Of a stretch of 64,000 nucleotides of DNA, positions 11,969 to 24,400 are shown piece by piece. Source of the stretch: Impatiens glandulifera (taxonomy: Eukaryota; Streptophyta; Magnoliopsida; Ericales; Balsaminaceae); assembly GCF_907164915.1 (NCBI RefSeq), contig NC_061870.1, positions 25,147,348 through 25,211,347 on the forward strand, in the 5' to 3' direction. A program made the translations under genes and the position numbers. Position 1 is the first letter of the stretch. Each line of letters begins with the position of its first letter. Under the pieces are notes generated by a model. That model was not told the DNA's origin and did not search any database. It saw only the letters and a list, made by a program, of their open reading frames with translations.

Positions 11969-14103
11969 TACCCATCTATCATTCATTATGACCTAATAGA
12001 AATATTAATCATTCATATATTATCAAAAACACAAATTAGCTAACTAGGGCAAGGAGAGGATGGGGCCAATTCAGGAGGGTCTATGTTCATGGAACCGATT
12101 CTTGATGGTGATTTGACATTATTATACGGTCGTGTTCTTCTTTTTATAAGGTAAAAAAAGCTAATTAGGAAGGTTAGTGGTGCCTTTTTAATAATCATTT
12201 TTGTGTCACTTTAATCATACATGTTCCAACAAATAGTTTCTTTCATATAGCACCACCACCTTCACATTTACATGAGCAGAAAAGGGAAAAGGGAAAAGGG
12301 ACATCAACTTTTTTTTTGCTTTTTTTAAAACTTTTTCTCATATGGATGATCATGGGTAGAGATTAGAGAAAAAAAAAGAAGATAATTCACTAATCCCAAT
12401 TAATTAACTAGACATGGAAAAGTAGTGACACAATTGGACTAGTAAGTTTTGGAATATTTATAATTTTTGGTTGAATGATAATGATGCTAAAGCTAGCTGC
12501 CATATTAACTTTATTCCAATTACAATACTCCAAAAAAGGTAACTTAATAAATAATTAATATGTACTTGGACATTTTTTAGATTAATTTATTTACTGTAAT
12601 ATGATTTATAATGGTACATTTGTGGGGTATCATTGTTGGATTCTCATATAATTAGGACTATGTCTTAGGGGTAGTTTCATAAAGTAAATTAATTCAGATT
12701 AATCTAAATTTGTTTTTTGTTTCTTTTAAGACCTCTATTCTTGTTTAATTTAAATATAAAATTATATCAATTTGCAAACTGTACAAAATTTAATCTAATT
12801 TTTTTAATAACCTAACCAAAAATATATGTGCCAATTTATGATAATTACGTGTAGAAAGAAATTAGATTGTCTTCTCTAACCACTTTATTGCCTATATTGA
12901 AAACAGATCCAAAGACCAAATTTCAGATAAAGTTACTAATATAGAACTCAAAATCATTAAAAGTTAAAAAAAAATTCTTAATTTTTATTATATTATTATT
13001 TTACAGATGATAATTAAAAATTCTTCCTAATAAACATTAATCCAATTTTCACATTAACTGTTGTTAATTATAATTTAAGATAGATATCAAATTAGTTCTG
13101 CAAACAAACTTAAATTTTCATTAAAAATTATAATGAATTCCGTATAATCAATCCTAGGACATGGGTAATTAACTTAATTTGATTAGTCGATCCAGTCGTT
13201 TTTACATTACTAGGGTGTCGCTAATATTTAAAGTCATTTTTAAAACATTAAAAGTATTTATTAGGTGAGTTATGCCGAGAATCACTGATGCAAGTTGGAA
13301 AACATAAATTAAATTGAAGTAACTAGATTTACGAATTAATAAAATAATATTCCTATTATTTTCTTAAAGATAATTTTTGTTTGTGAGGAATTTTAAATTT
13401 TTTCAAAATCTCACTATCTTGCTATTTTCCTACAATGTTATTATATTTTCATTATATTATATATGATGTAAAAAATTGATAGATTAGGTGGAGATCTCAT
13501 TGCCATGAATTTTGCACACATTAATTTTTATTTATTTATTTAATATTTTAACAAGACTATTGAACATTTTAAAAGAAAAACTAACCAATCCTGAAAATAA
13601 ATTCTGGTGAGAAGAAGAAAAAAAAAGTTAATACCAAAAAATATGACTTAAAGATGTAGTTTTTTAATATTAAAAAGTTGGAAAAAGATGAGAAATGAGG
13701 AAAATGTCAACGATAACTTAACTTCACTTGGATGTCCCTTAGCCAAGATGCTATTCGTTCTTTACTTTAATCTTCTTTAATGAACTTAGTCCAATTTCTC
13801 ATTCAGCAAAAAAATGATACATTTGTAAGACCCAAAGAAGTGTTATAGAGAGAGAGAGAGAAAACAGATGCATTAAATCCCACAAATGAATCAATGTGAA
13901 ATCTTCATTGTTTTCATACTTTCTTAAATCTCTAATCGGAGAAGAAGAAGAAAGAAGAAGCATTTTGGTTTTCCGGTGAGCTGTTTCTCACTTACTTTCT
14001 CCCCCACTCCCACATGCTTTTTTCAGATTCCTAAATCTATCTCTTTCTGTTCTTTCCTTCCTTCTTCTACATCTGGAAAACAAAGGAGGATGTGGGCATC
14101 ATC
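11969..14103. other. Upstream region and 5' leader of the LRR receptor-like kinase
   Basis: No gene is seen. Features: GGGAAAA triplication near 12283-12300, a GAGAGA run at about 13846-13861, and AGAAGAAGAA- and CT-rich tracts from 13939 to 14060 typical of plant 5' leaders. An out-of-frame ATG at 14090 opens a five-codon upstream frame (ATG TGG GCA TCA TCA TGA) whose stop overlaps the main ATG at 14104, which could lower translation. Confidence 0.55.
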
Positions 14104-16740
14104 ATGATTTTACAGAGTGCAGTTTTCATTTTCTTCTTCTTTGTTCATCTTTCTTTCGGTCTAAATCTTGATGGAGTTCTCTTGTTATCATTCAAATTCT
14201 CTATACTCAAAGACCCACTTGGAGTTCTCTCTAATTGGAACTCCACCGACATCAATCCATGCTTATGGAATGGCATCACATGCGAAGGATCTAACGAATC
14301 CTCCCTCGTTACCTCTCTTTCTCTTCCCAATTCCCAGCTCATCGGTTCCATGCCTGCAAATCTCGGCATGATCTCAAACCTCAGAGTACTCAATCTCTCC
14401 AACAATTCAATCAACGGGACCATTCCACTTTCAATTTTCATGGCAACCGAGCTCCGGACGTTAGATATCTCTGGTAATTCTCTATCCGGCGAGCTGTCGG
14501 AGCAAGTGGGGAAACTCTACAATCTGGAATTTCTTAGCCTTTCTGATAATTTTCTAGGGGGAGAAATTCCGGAGAATCTTACTTCTCTTAATAACTTAAC
14601 TGTGATCTCTTTGAAGAACAATTACTTCTCCGGTAGTGTTCCTAGAGGTGTCAATTGGATTAAGTTATTAGATCTTTCTATGAATCTCATTAACGGTACT
14701 CTACCTTCTGATTTTCAAGGGAATCATCTTGGTTATTTTAATGTCTCGTTTAATCGTCTTTCCGGCGAGATCTTGTTGGGATTTGCTAATCAAATCCCAA
14801 CAAATGCTACCATTGATTTATCATTCAATAACTTCTCCGGCGAAATTCCGGCGACCAGTCTTTTCATTAATCAAGACCCAAGATCATTTTTTGGTAATAA
14901 TCAGCTATGTGGGAAACCATTGAGAAATTTATGCCCAATTACATCTTCAATCTACACTCCCCCAAATGATGCACCTCCGGCGATCGCTGCTATTCCGAAA
15001 ACTATTGATTCATCGCCGGCGAACGACCCGGCAAAAGACAGCTCCGCGGGAAAGAAGGGAAAATCAAGGGCAGGGACTATAATCGGCATCGTAGTTGGCG
15101 ATGTATTGGGAATCGCGTTCTTGGCGTTTATTTTCTTGTACGTTTATCGGTTGAAGAAGAAAAAGAAAAAGGGTAACGTTTCTTCCACGAAAAGTGGGAA
15201 ATCGAAAGAAACCCAACAAAATATGGTCAAAATTACTCATGACTGGTCATCTACGACGTCCTCTGAAGAATCCAAAGGGATCCGAGCTTTAGCCTGTTTG
15301 AGAAAACAAACTAAAGACGACAATGACGACGACGATGACGACTCCTCCTCGTCGGCATCCAGCACTTCCGACGTTGGCTTCAAAGGATCGAAAAATGCGG
15401 CGGCGGCGCCGCCGCAGCAGAAAGGTGGAGAACTTGTGACCGTTGACGGAGACAGAGAACTTGAACTCGAGATTCTTTTGAAAGCGTCGGCGTACATATT
15501 GGGTGCGTCCGGTTCAAGCATTACGTATAAGGCAGTTTTGGAAGACGGAACTTCATTAGCGGTTCGTAGAATCGGCGAGAGCGGTTTGGAACGGTTTAAA
15601 GACTTCGAAAACCAGGTTCGAACCATTGCCAAGCTTATACATCCGAATCTGGTTAGAATTCGTGGGTTCTATTGGGGCTCCGATGAAAAGCTTGTTATCT
15701 ATGATTTCATCCCCAATGGTAGCCTCGCCAATGCCCGACACAGTAAGTCTCTCTCACCCTGTCTCTGCAACAAGTACATTTTTACAAATTAACCCGACCC
15801 GACCCGAAAATTCCAGCGTAAAATAGCATTGAATCTGACAGTTGGGACCAATTATAATAACTATGGGCGGCGGGAGTGGGTGTAACTAAATATCTTAAAC
15901 TAATTGCAAAATCTTCACAGCGCATGATAGCCCTGCCATACCCGGCAATTGGGTTCTATTTCTAGCAACAGTCACCATCTATCATGGCGATTATTATTAT
16001 TATTATTGTTATTGTTATTAATCATAACTTGAATTATTATATGTTAATTTATTCTAGGGAAAGTGGGATCGTCTCCCTGTCATCTTCTCCAGTGGGAAGT
16101 GCGGCTCAAGATAGCGAAAGGTGTGGCCCGCGGCCTGGCATACATCCACGACAAAAAGCATGTGCATGGAAACCTAAAGCCAAGCAACATTCTCCTAGAC
16201 ACCGACATGGAACCACGAATCGGCGACTTCGGTCTCGAACGGCTTGTAACCGGTGAGACCAGTTACAGACCTAGCGGGTCATCTAGGATATTCGGTAGTA
16301 AAAGGTCAACAGCTTCTCGGGAGAGTTTTCAGGAGTTATCGGGTGGGCCGACACCGAGTCCGAGTCCGAGTTCAATGGGCGGTATATCGCCTTATTATGC
16401 GCCGGAATCGTTGAGGAGTTTGAAACCGCATCAGAAATGGGACGTTTATTCATTTGGGGTGGTTTTGCTTGAGTTGATAATGGGGAAGATTAGTAGTAAT
16501 GCGGAGGAGTTGGCGATGGTTTTGGCGGGTGAGGAAAGTGGGGGGCGGGTTTTGAGGATGGCTGACGTGGCGATACGTGATGACGTGGAAGGTAAGGAGG
16601 ATGCCTTGCTGGCGATTATGAGACTGGGATTGAATTGTATATCACCGGTCCCACAGAAAAGACCGGCTATGAAAGAGGTCGTGCATGCACTTGAGAAGTT
16701 TCCATCAACTTCATCGTCATTTTGTTACACTCATCAATAA
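14104..16740 (+). CDS. Leucine-rich repeat receptor-like kinase, LRR-III type, pseudokinase-like
   Basis: Two exons, 14104-15742 and 16058-16740 (intron GTAAGT...TTCTAG), give 773 aa. In order: signal peptide (1-~20), LRR N-terminal cap with CLWNGITC, about seven LRRs (~65-280), Pro/Ala-rich linker, transmembrane helix (~325-347) followed by RLKKKKKK, an Asp/Ser-rich acidic stretch (~404-425), then a kinase domain from ~455. The kinase departs from canonical: the Gly loop is GASGSS, the VAIK lysine is Arg (LAVRR), and HRD is HGN (VHGNLKPSN, ~582), while DFG is kept (~602). These are typical of LRR subfamily III (Arabidopsis At2g23300/At4g37250-like), generally thought weak or inactive kinases that signal by scaffolding at the plasma membrane. 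The single intron inside the kinase domain fits that clade. Ligand unknown. The open frame extends a few codons upstream, but the first ATG in frame is 14104. Confidence 0.93.
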
Positions 16741-18334
16741 TTATTATGACTCACTCACTTTGGGCCCCACCCTCCACCTCACCTCCCAGTTTGTAAATGT
16801 ATTTAGTTGACTGAGATTTTTTTTTTTACTTTTTTACTTTTTACTTTATCTTCAAGTTTCTAATTCTCTATTCAGGTTTGGTTTGTGTTATTTTACCTCA
16901 ATGTAAAGGACTCACTTGTGGTTTGGATTTCAAAACTAATTCAAAATCTTTAATAAATTTCTTAATCTTACCTTTTATGTTTTCTTGTATAAATAAGGAT
17001 GACAATGAATACTTGTATACTTGATATTCGTGGTACTTAATAGTTTGAATTCGGATATTTTAAATCATTCCATGATTACCTGATCAAGGGAAGAGAGTAT
17101 GCAATACCTATTTTAAATCATCCCATGATTACCCAATCGAGGGAGGAGAGTATGCAATACCTAAATCTAATATTCGATCAAGTAATAGGGTATCGGTTGA
17201 AAATCGTGTAACCGACAAACTAAAGATATGATACAAATTGAGATACCCATCGAGTTTAAAATCGAGTTCAAGTCGAGAATCGATATATTTGACTATCCAA
17301 AGGGCAGGTACCATTATATGAAATTGGAAAATTTATTTCAACAGAAATAAGGGCTAATTAATATTGGCAGATCTGCCATAGGCCCACTTTAGTTAAGAAT
17401 ATGTCCAAGGTTGTCTGTCATGTTAATTAATGAAGATGGGATTGCCCTAGCTAGCACCATTGACACTATATATTTAAATTAAAATTTTATGTGTAATTGA
17501 ATAATAAATAATATTATAATTCATTTTACTATTAATTAAATAACATGATTGGGTTTGAAAAAAATAATGAAAATATGATAGAAATACAATGTTGATTGTC
17601 AATTGACTCAATTCAGGTAGTTTAATATTTTGTTACCAACCGCACTTTAAAAGTTTGACTTTGAATTGATCTAATAAATGCATTCTGAAATAATATAAAT
17701 TTTGAAAGTAAATGTGTTTTTCTTTCATTTTCAAAAATAAATATCTTATTTATTGTGAGTGTATTACCTGTACTGAGAAAATGGCAGTCGCATTAGGTCA
17801 CTATCTCCGGAGCAGGCGGATAAAAAGAGGAAGAAGAAATTCAATGAAAAATTTCTTGCGATTTTTGTTGTTCATATTTTTTTTAGTTATGATTCATAAT
17901 ATTTTTAGTTCCAACCAAGAAATGATAGGTATCATTTAACTAGACTATATGTTAAAGAATATGCAGTTTTTTGTGATTGCTATTTTGTAAAAGTAATTTT
18001 TAGATACATCTATATTATTCATCATTAACAATATAATTTCCAAACAAATAAAACCGATTTTTTAACCCATCAAACTAAACCGTTTTCTTATATCGTCGTC
18101 ATCGGGTTTGATTTTCCATTCAGATTTACAAATCAATAAACCCAAAAAAGATCTATGTTTGCAATCTCTAATAATGATGCCAGCATAAAAGACAGCAGAT
18201 TAGAGAATTGGTGTTTTTGATTTAATTTGTTCTACATTATATGTATACATTCATCATAATTGTTGTATCATTCGCCAACTCTTACTAGATATTAAAATAC
18301 TAATCACTATATGTTATAATATTCAATTTATAAA

Positions 18335-18336
<2 letters not shown>
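16741..18336. other. Intergenic, 3' of the receptor kinase
   Basis: 3' flank of the kinase gene, then AT-rich DNA. A 53-bp unit containing CATGATTACC and GAGAGTATGCAATACCTA is duplicated in tandem at 17061-17165. A 75-codon open frame at 17712-17939 has no recognisable domain and no gene-like context, so it is not called. Confidence 0.6.

Positions 18337-18414
<78 letters not shown>
18337..18414. repeat. (AT)n microsatellite
   Basis: About 78 bp of uninterrupted AT dinucleotides, 190 bp upstream of the small gene at 18605. Confidence 0.97.
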
Positions 18415-18416
<2 letters not shown>

Positions 18417-18604
18417 AAAAATGAAAGTAAGAAATGTTAATTTGTGGATCATTGATGTTTTATGAGGAGGGAGAGATTATCGGAAAAATCTTCCAATATG
18501 TAAATTAAATTCTTGTTTAACCACAAATAATCTTGAATCATAGAAGAAAAGAAAGGAGAAGAAATTTGGATCTTAAATTAATTCATCCCTCTCCTTTCGC
18601 CAAC

Positions 18605-19054
18605 ATGAAAGCATATGCTAGAAAGGTAAATAAACCAATTTCAATCATCTTAAATTTTTTATTTGAAAACATGATCATGACTTAAATAATTAATTTCCAG
18701 GAGTCGGATGACCCGGCTATGAACAACAACACCTCGCATGGTCCAGGCAGCGGGCAGGCTCAGATGGTGAGAACCCCACTAGATAATAGGTCCTCGACGT
18801 CGCCCGGTCAAGGCGGGCAGGGTCAGATGGTGAGAACGGCCGTAGTAGATAACAAATCGTCGTCGTTGGCCGGTCAAGGCGGGCAGGGTCAGGTGGTGAG
18901 AACGGCCATATCGGGTCAAGGCCAAGGGCAGGAGCAGCGGACCGTTCCGGCTGTGCAGTCTGCGAGCGGTAGCCTCCTGACGGGTGCCGCTGCTGCGGTG
19001 GCACCCACCCTTGAGTCTGCCAAAGAGGCGATTGCTCGCAACAAATTAATTTAA
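18605..19054 (+). CDS. Small Gly/Gln-rich protein with ~22-residue tandem repeats, function unknown
   Basis: Two exons, 18605-18625 and 18701-19054, with a 75-bp GT-AG intron, give 124 aa starting MKAYARKESDDPAMNN. The first exon is just seven codons; without it the frame could start at the ATG at 18719. The centre has three imperfect repeats built on GQGGQGQMVRTAVVDNKSSS (the first reads GSGQAQMVRTPLDNRSS). The C-terminus is alanine-rich and amphipathic (LLTGAAAAVAP, ending SAKEAIARNKLI). There is no signal peptide, transmembrane helix or Cys. GC content is far above the surrounding DNA, and the opposite strand is also open but Pro-rich. Composition (small, hydrophilic, Gly/Gln/Ser-rich, no Cys) resembles LEA-type disordered stress proteins, but I see no LEA signature and do not assign one. 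That it is a gene is likely; its role is unknown. Confidence 0.65.
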
Positions 19055-21098
19055 TTTAATTAAAGTAAAGACCCACCCATAAAATTAATTTGTTGTATAT
19101 ATTAAAACAGATGCTTTCAAATTAATCGGACCAAGCAATAGTGTTCTTGATGCGTGGTTATATATGTGGTTATATTGTATTATGGTCAAAATCAAAATTC
19201 TTGCCATCAAATCCTCACTTGTAGTGTTCATACATGGGATTCAATTTTGGACCCCCCAAATTTAATTGATTTATAGTGGTGTTTAACTATAATGTGGGAT
19301 CACCCACTTTCATTTCATGGTTAAATGTCCATCTCCATATAGATAGTAAATAACTCATATTATTAGTAATTAAAATGCAAAAACTCGTGCTCTTCTTATG
19401 CAAAAATAAATAAATAAATAAAAATTCTTTGTGATCAGTTCATTTTGATGATGATTTATTTTTTGTTTTCAAAAAAAAAATAATTTTAAGATATCATCTC
19501 AAAAATAAAGTCAATACTTATATTATTTTTAAATAAAACTATATGTACCAACCTATATTTATGACTTGCATAAATTATATATTTTTTCCAACATATGCAT
19601 CATAGTTACCCACGTCACCCCTATATAAACAAAATTAAAAACTAAGTTCTTCTAAAACTTGAATTCTTATAAATATGAAATAAGTATATAAAATTTTAAA
19701 AGTATACATGTTTCAATAGTATATTAAATGGTGACATTAAGTTTAGTAGATTTGTAACTCAAAAACTCATTCTCAAACTTAAAAGTTAGAAAGTGTCAAA
19801 TCAAATAATAATTCATCTCTAACTCAAAAAACTCATTTTTAAATTAAGTATTTTTTTGAATATTTTCCTTACTCAAACTTTTTAACTTTTTTAATAATAC
19901 TTATATATTTATAAATTTTACAAATTAAACCCTAATATTTTTTCAAACTCGCATCCAATAAGTTATTTTATATTTTTTTTCTTTGATAAACTCGTTTTTC
20001 TTTATTATCGTTAGGCAATAATTATTTCATTGCATTTTCACATCTAACATTCTAGATATTGTATTAACCATGGGGTACGTATAGCATAATACCACTGCCG
20101 TGACGCTACTAATTACATATCCAATAAGACTTGGTCAAAAGTCAGACCAATAAGACTTGGTCAAAAATCAGACCAATTATTGTTAAAATTATGATATAAA
20201 AAAAAATAGAGAATTAATTAGAGATTAATTAATCCATATATTATATATATGGAAGGCTCGATCTCAGTATCTCACTGTTTGTACTAAGATATATAATTGT
20301 TACTATATTTTGACAAACTTGTATTTAAGTAAATATCTTATAAACAAATTTTAATGATCTAAAATTCTTGTTCTTAATTAAGAATAAATTAAAGATAAAA
20401 CACAATAAAATTTGACTTCATGTAAGTAGGATGTATGGCAAAGGGTTTTAAAGTCGTTCCCTTGACTAGTCTAAAATGGTTTGGTTTGGGTTCTCAATAA
20501 TATTTATTTGTGTTTGTTTTTATGATAGTGACTAGATTAAATTTCAACATTTTAAAATAATTATTTTATTTATTTTTATAAATAGAGTTATTGTATTTAG
20601 GGGATATTTGAAAAATCGATAATTGAAGTGAAGTTAAGTTTTATTATTAAATTTATTAATATATATATCTAATTGAAATTTGTTAATATACTTAATAACA
20701 TTATTTCATGTAAATTAATATCTCAATAAAATATTACAAATAAATAAATATATATATATATTATATATATATATATATATATATTTATTTATTTATTTTT
20801 ATCCGCACCTTAATCTAGTAAAATGGATTATTTGTTCACGTTGTTCTGCCCCTCCTCGAGAGATATTAGGAACAGAGGACCATGCCAACAGATATAGCTC
20901 TCCCACAGTTTATATAAATAGAGTTGTATATATTTTTGTTTTTATTAATCAATAAGAATAATATTTATATTGACTCCAAATATTGAAAATCTAATTTAAA
21001 ATAAAAAATCAAAACATAAATCTAAGAATTCATCTATTCATAATCAAATAATAAGCACAAAAAAAAATTGATTATATGTCCACAAGTAAACACATTAG
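19055..21098. other. AT-rich intergenic stretch
   Basis: No gene. Holds a 26-bp tandem repeat (20121-20180) and an AT palindrome of about 60 bp at 20740-20800 (AAATAAATA, alternating AT, then TATTTATTT). The last bases before 21099 are the copia target-site copy. Confidence 0.65.
20121..20180. repeat. 26-bp tandem repeat carrying W-box cores
   Basis: CCAATAAGACTTGGTCAAAA plus GTCAGA occurs at 20121 and 20147, with the start of a third copy at 20173. Read on the minus strand, each unit contains TTGACC, a W-box core bound by WRKY factors. It lies over 1 kb from any gene, so a regulatory role is only a possibility. Confidence 0.7.
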
Positions 21099-21441
21099 TG
21101 GTGGGTTTTGCAACAACAAAATTACTGATCTTCTTAGAAATCAAGTGATTATACTAAGAATGATTGATTGAAATATTCCATAATCAAAAACTCCTTCAAT
21201 CTCTCTTTCTAGATCAGCCAAAAAACAAGAAAGAAGTAGAAAAAATCTTAGATATGTTTACTCCTTCTCAACCTTATTGTGTTTTTCTGTCTTAAAATAA
21301 AAATACCATAAAAATATATTTATACCCTAACTCGTTTTCATAATAGAAAAACACTAACTCATTTTCATAATAGAAAACCCTTACCCATTTTCATACCCCG
21401 GAAGTTAAAACTCGCCCGCAATGGCAATGAACACCTAAACA
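21099..21441 (-). repeat. Copia 3' LTR (left side)
   Basis: Starts TGGTGGGTTTTGCAACAAC and ends CTAAACA on the plus strand. It aligns along its length with the right-hand repeat (shared GATCTTCTTAGAAATCAA, TTGTGTTTTTCTGTC and AAAATAAAAATACCATAAAA). Confidence 0.88.
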
Positions 21442-21444
21442 ATT

Positions 21445-24400
21445 CTCCCCTTTCCGAGTCATGTAAGAATGTTGCTACACACATTCATCATTGTGATGCC
21501 CCTTCCAAAACTATTCCGGTTTTGACACAACATATCTCATACTTGCCTCTTAGAAAACCCTTTGTTATCATATCTGACCCGTTCTAATCCGTATGCACTT
21601 TCTCCAAGTATCACTCATTCTTCTCGAGCACTTCACGAATCCAATGATACCTTCTTTTGATATGTTTTGAACGTGAATGGAAACTTGGATTCTTGCTCAC
21701 ATGTATAGCACTTTGTGAGTCACTAAACACCACAAACATGTCTTGTGTTATACTTGTTTCTTTCAATAATTCATTTATTCATCTCATTTCCTTACAACAT
21801 TCATTAATAACAATAAGTTTCTGTAGTAGACAAAGCAACACTTTTCTGTATATGAAACTGTCATGATACTGCTCCTCCTATAAAGGTAAATAGATACCCT
21901 AAAGTCGATCTCATTATGTCGATATCACCACTCATATCTAAACTAGAAAACCCTTTAACATGTGGCTTTCCAGTACCATAACACAAAGCATATTTCGAGG
22001 TCCCTCAAAGATATCTCTAACCACTTAACTGTTTCCTAGTGTGTCTTACCGAGATTTGAAATAAAACAATTAACTACTCCAACCGCATGAACTATATCCG
22101 ATCTTGTGCAGACCATTGCATACATTAGACTGCATATTGCTGAAGCATATGGAAACTTACACATTTCTTGTCTTTCCTCTTCATTATTGGGAGACATTGT
22201 CTTGATAATTTTCAAGTGTGTAGACAATGGGCTTTGCCTTGTCAATATAGAATCTTTTTAAAATCTTCTTAGTATCTCTCTTAAGACAATCATAACTTTT
22301 TCTTCACCCGATCATGAATGACCTGCATTCCAAAAATTTGTCTTGCTTGACCCAAGTCTTTCATCTCAAAAGACTTGGCCAAATCTTTTTTCAACTTGAC
22401 AATCTTGAGCGTGTCTCTCCCTTCAATCAACATGTCATTAACATATAAGAGAAGTATAATTAAAATTATTATAAGCAATCTTTTGCAAAAAGACACAATG
22501 ATCTGTAAATGTCTTAATGTACTCATGGATGGTCATGAACGACTCAAACTTAAGATACCACTGACTTGGTGCTTACTTCAAGCAATATAGACTTTTGACA
22601 AGTTTTCACACCTTGTTTTCCTTACCTTTCTTAGTGTAACCTTCAGGGTGCTCCATATAAACATCTTCATCCAAATCATCGTGGAGAAATGCAGTCTTGA
22701 CATCAAGTTGTTCAACCTCAAGATCCATATAAGCAATTAGACCTAACACCACCTAGATGGAAGTCATCTTCATTACTGGTGAGAAAATATCATCATAATC
22801 GATTCCATGCATCTGGCCAAAATCTTTGACAACCAGGCTAACCTTGTATCTTGGCTTTCTATCATCACCCTCTTGCTTGATCTTGTACACTCATTTATTT
22901 TGTAATACTTTTTTGTTATTTGGTCTCTCCATTAGTTCACATGTGTCATTTTCAGCAATGACTTCATCTCTTCATCCATGGCAGCTAAACATTCTTCATT
23001 GTGAGCATCCTCGAGAGCCTTCTTATAGAAAATAGGCTCCCCACAATAAGTTAGAAGGACATACTTCGTAGCTAGATATTTAGAACTTTTCTTTTCTCCC
23101 TAGTAGACCTCCTAAGTATCTATGTTTGTTGATTCTGTTGATTTATATCATCTTTTTGAACTTCAAAATCAACCTCAATATTATCACCAAGATCAGTTTT
23201 TGTATCATTTCCAAGGCCTACAGCTTTATCTAGAGGAACATCATCATCATTATCCGAGTCTGAAGCTACATGTGGACTTGTTTCCTCAACATCACGAGGT
23301 AGCTCAAGACTAGGAAGATCACGTATGTGCGCATCAAAAGTCTAATTTTCAAATAATACCACATCTCGGCTTCTCAAAACCTTCTTGTCCACTAGGCTAT
23401 AACACTTTTATCCCCATTTTTCATCAACATAACTCAAAAATATGCATTGCATAGTTTTTACATCTAATTTAGACATCTCATCTTTTAGAACATGCACAAA
23501 GGCTCTACAACCAAAAACACATAAATAGTCATAACTAACATTTTTACCTGACCAAATGCTTTATGCACACTTATTATTCAATGGTTTGTAGGGAGAACGA
23601 TTGATCACATACACTACAATGCTCATGGATTCAGCCCAAAAATGCTTAGCCAACTTAGAATAGGAGAGCATACTCCTCATTCGTTCTAACATTATTCTGT
23701 TCATCCTCTTTTTCACTCCATTTTGTTGTTGGGCATAGTCTATTCATATTGAATACACTGCTCTTTGAAATAATCATCAAATGAGCCTATGTACTCTCCC
23801 CCATTATCTAACTGCACCCTCATCAGTTTTTTGTTTGTCTCTCTTTCAACCAGCTTATAAAATACCTCAAACATTGTTGCAACCTCGTTGTTAGATAAAA
23901 TTAGACCGGCTCACATAACCTAACTTAAATAAACCTTCCATGCAGGAACAAGGAACCGGACCGGACAAACAAATAAACCGGTTAAGAAAACTAGCTGGTC
24001 AAGTCACTAAACCGACCAAGAACACCTGGAACATGACCGCACAAAGAAAGGATCGGCCAAAGCTTAAAACCGAAAACATTAGACAGCCGATCAGCCACAA
24101 GGCAGAGGAATAACCGGAAGATGTCCGGTTAAACCACTCACACCGGAAGTCATCCGGTTAAGTCGAATGACCGACCAGTACAAGAAGACAATTCGGGTAT
24201 CTGTTGAAGATGATACCAAAGGAACAGACTGAACACTTCCATATCCATACAAGTCTGAGGAAAGCCTGCAGGTTGCAGAAGACAGTCCTACAGGATCTTT
24301 CCACTTTGGGATAAGTCAGAAAGGAGATATTCCAAGTACAGACAACTGTCTAACAGACAGTGTCCACATTGAGTAAAAGACAAACCTAGCAGGTTTGTCT

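Noticed and set aside
17712..17939. 75-codon open frame with a hydrophobic stretch and Arg-rich segment
   Set aside because: Short, no family resemblance, no nearby promoter features; not better than chance.
18717..19004. 95-codon Pro/Arg/Ser-rich minus-strand frame opposite the small repeat protein
   Set aside because: Mirror frame of the GC-rich repeats; the plus strand has a splice-compatible first exon and more protein-like composition.
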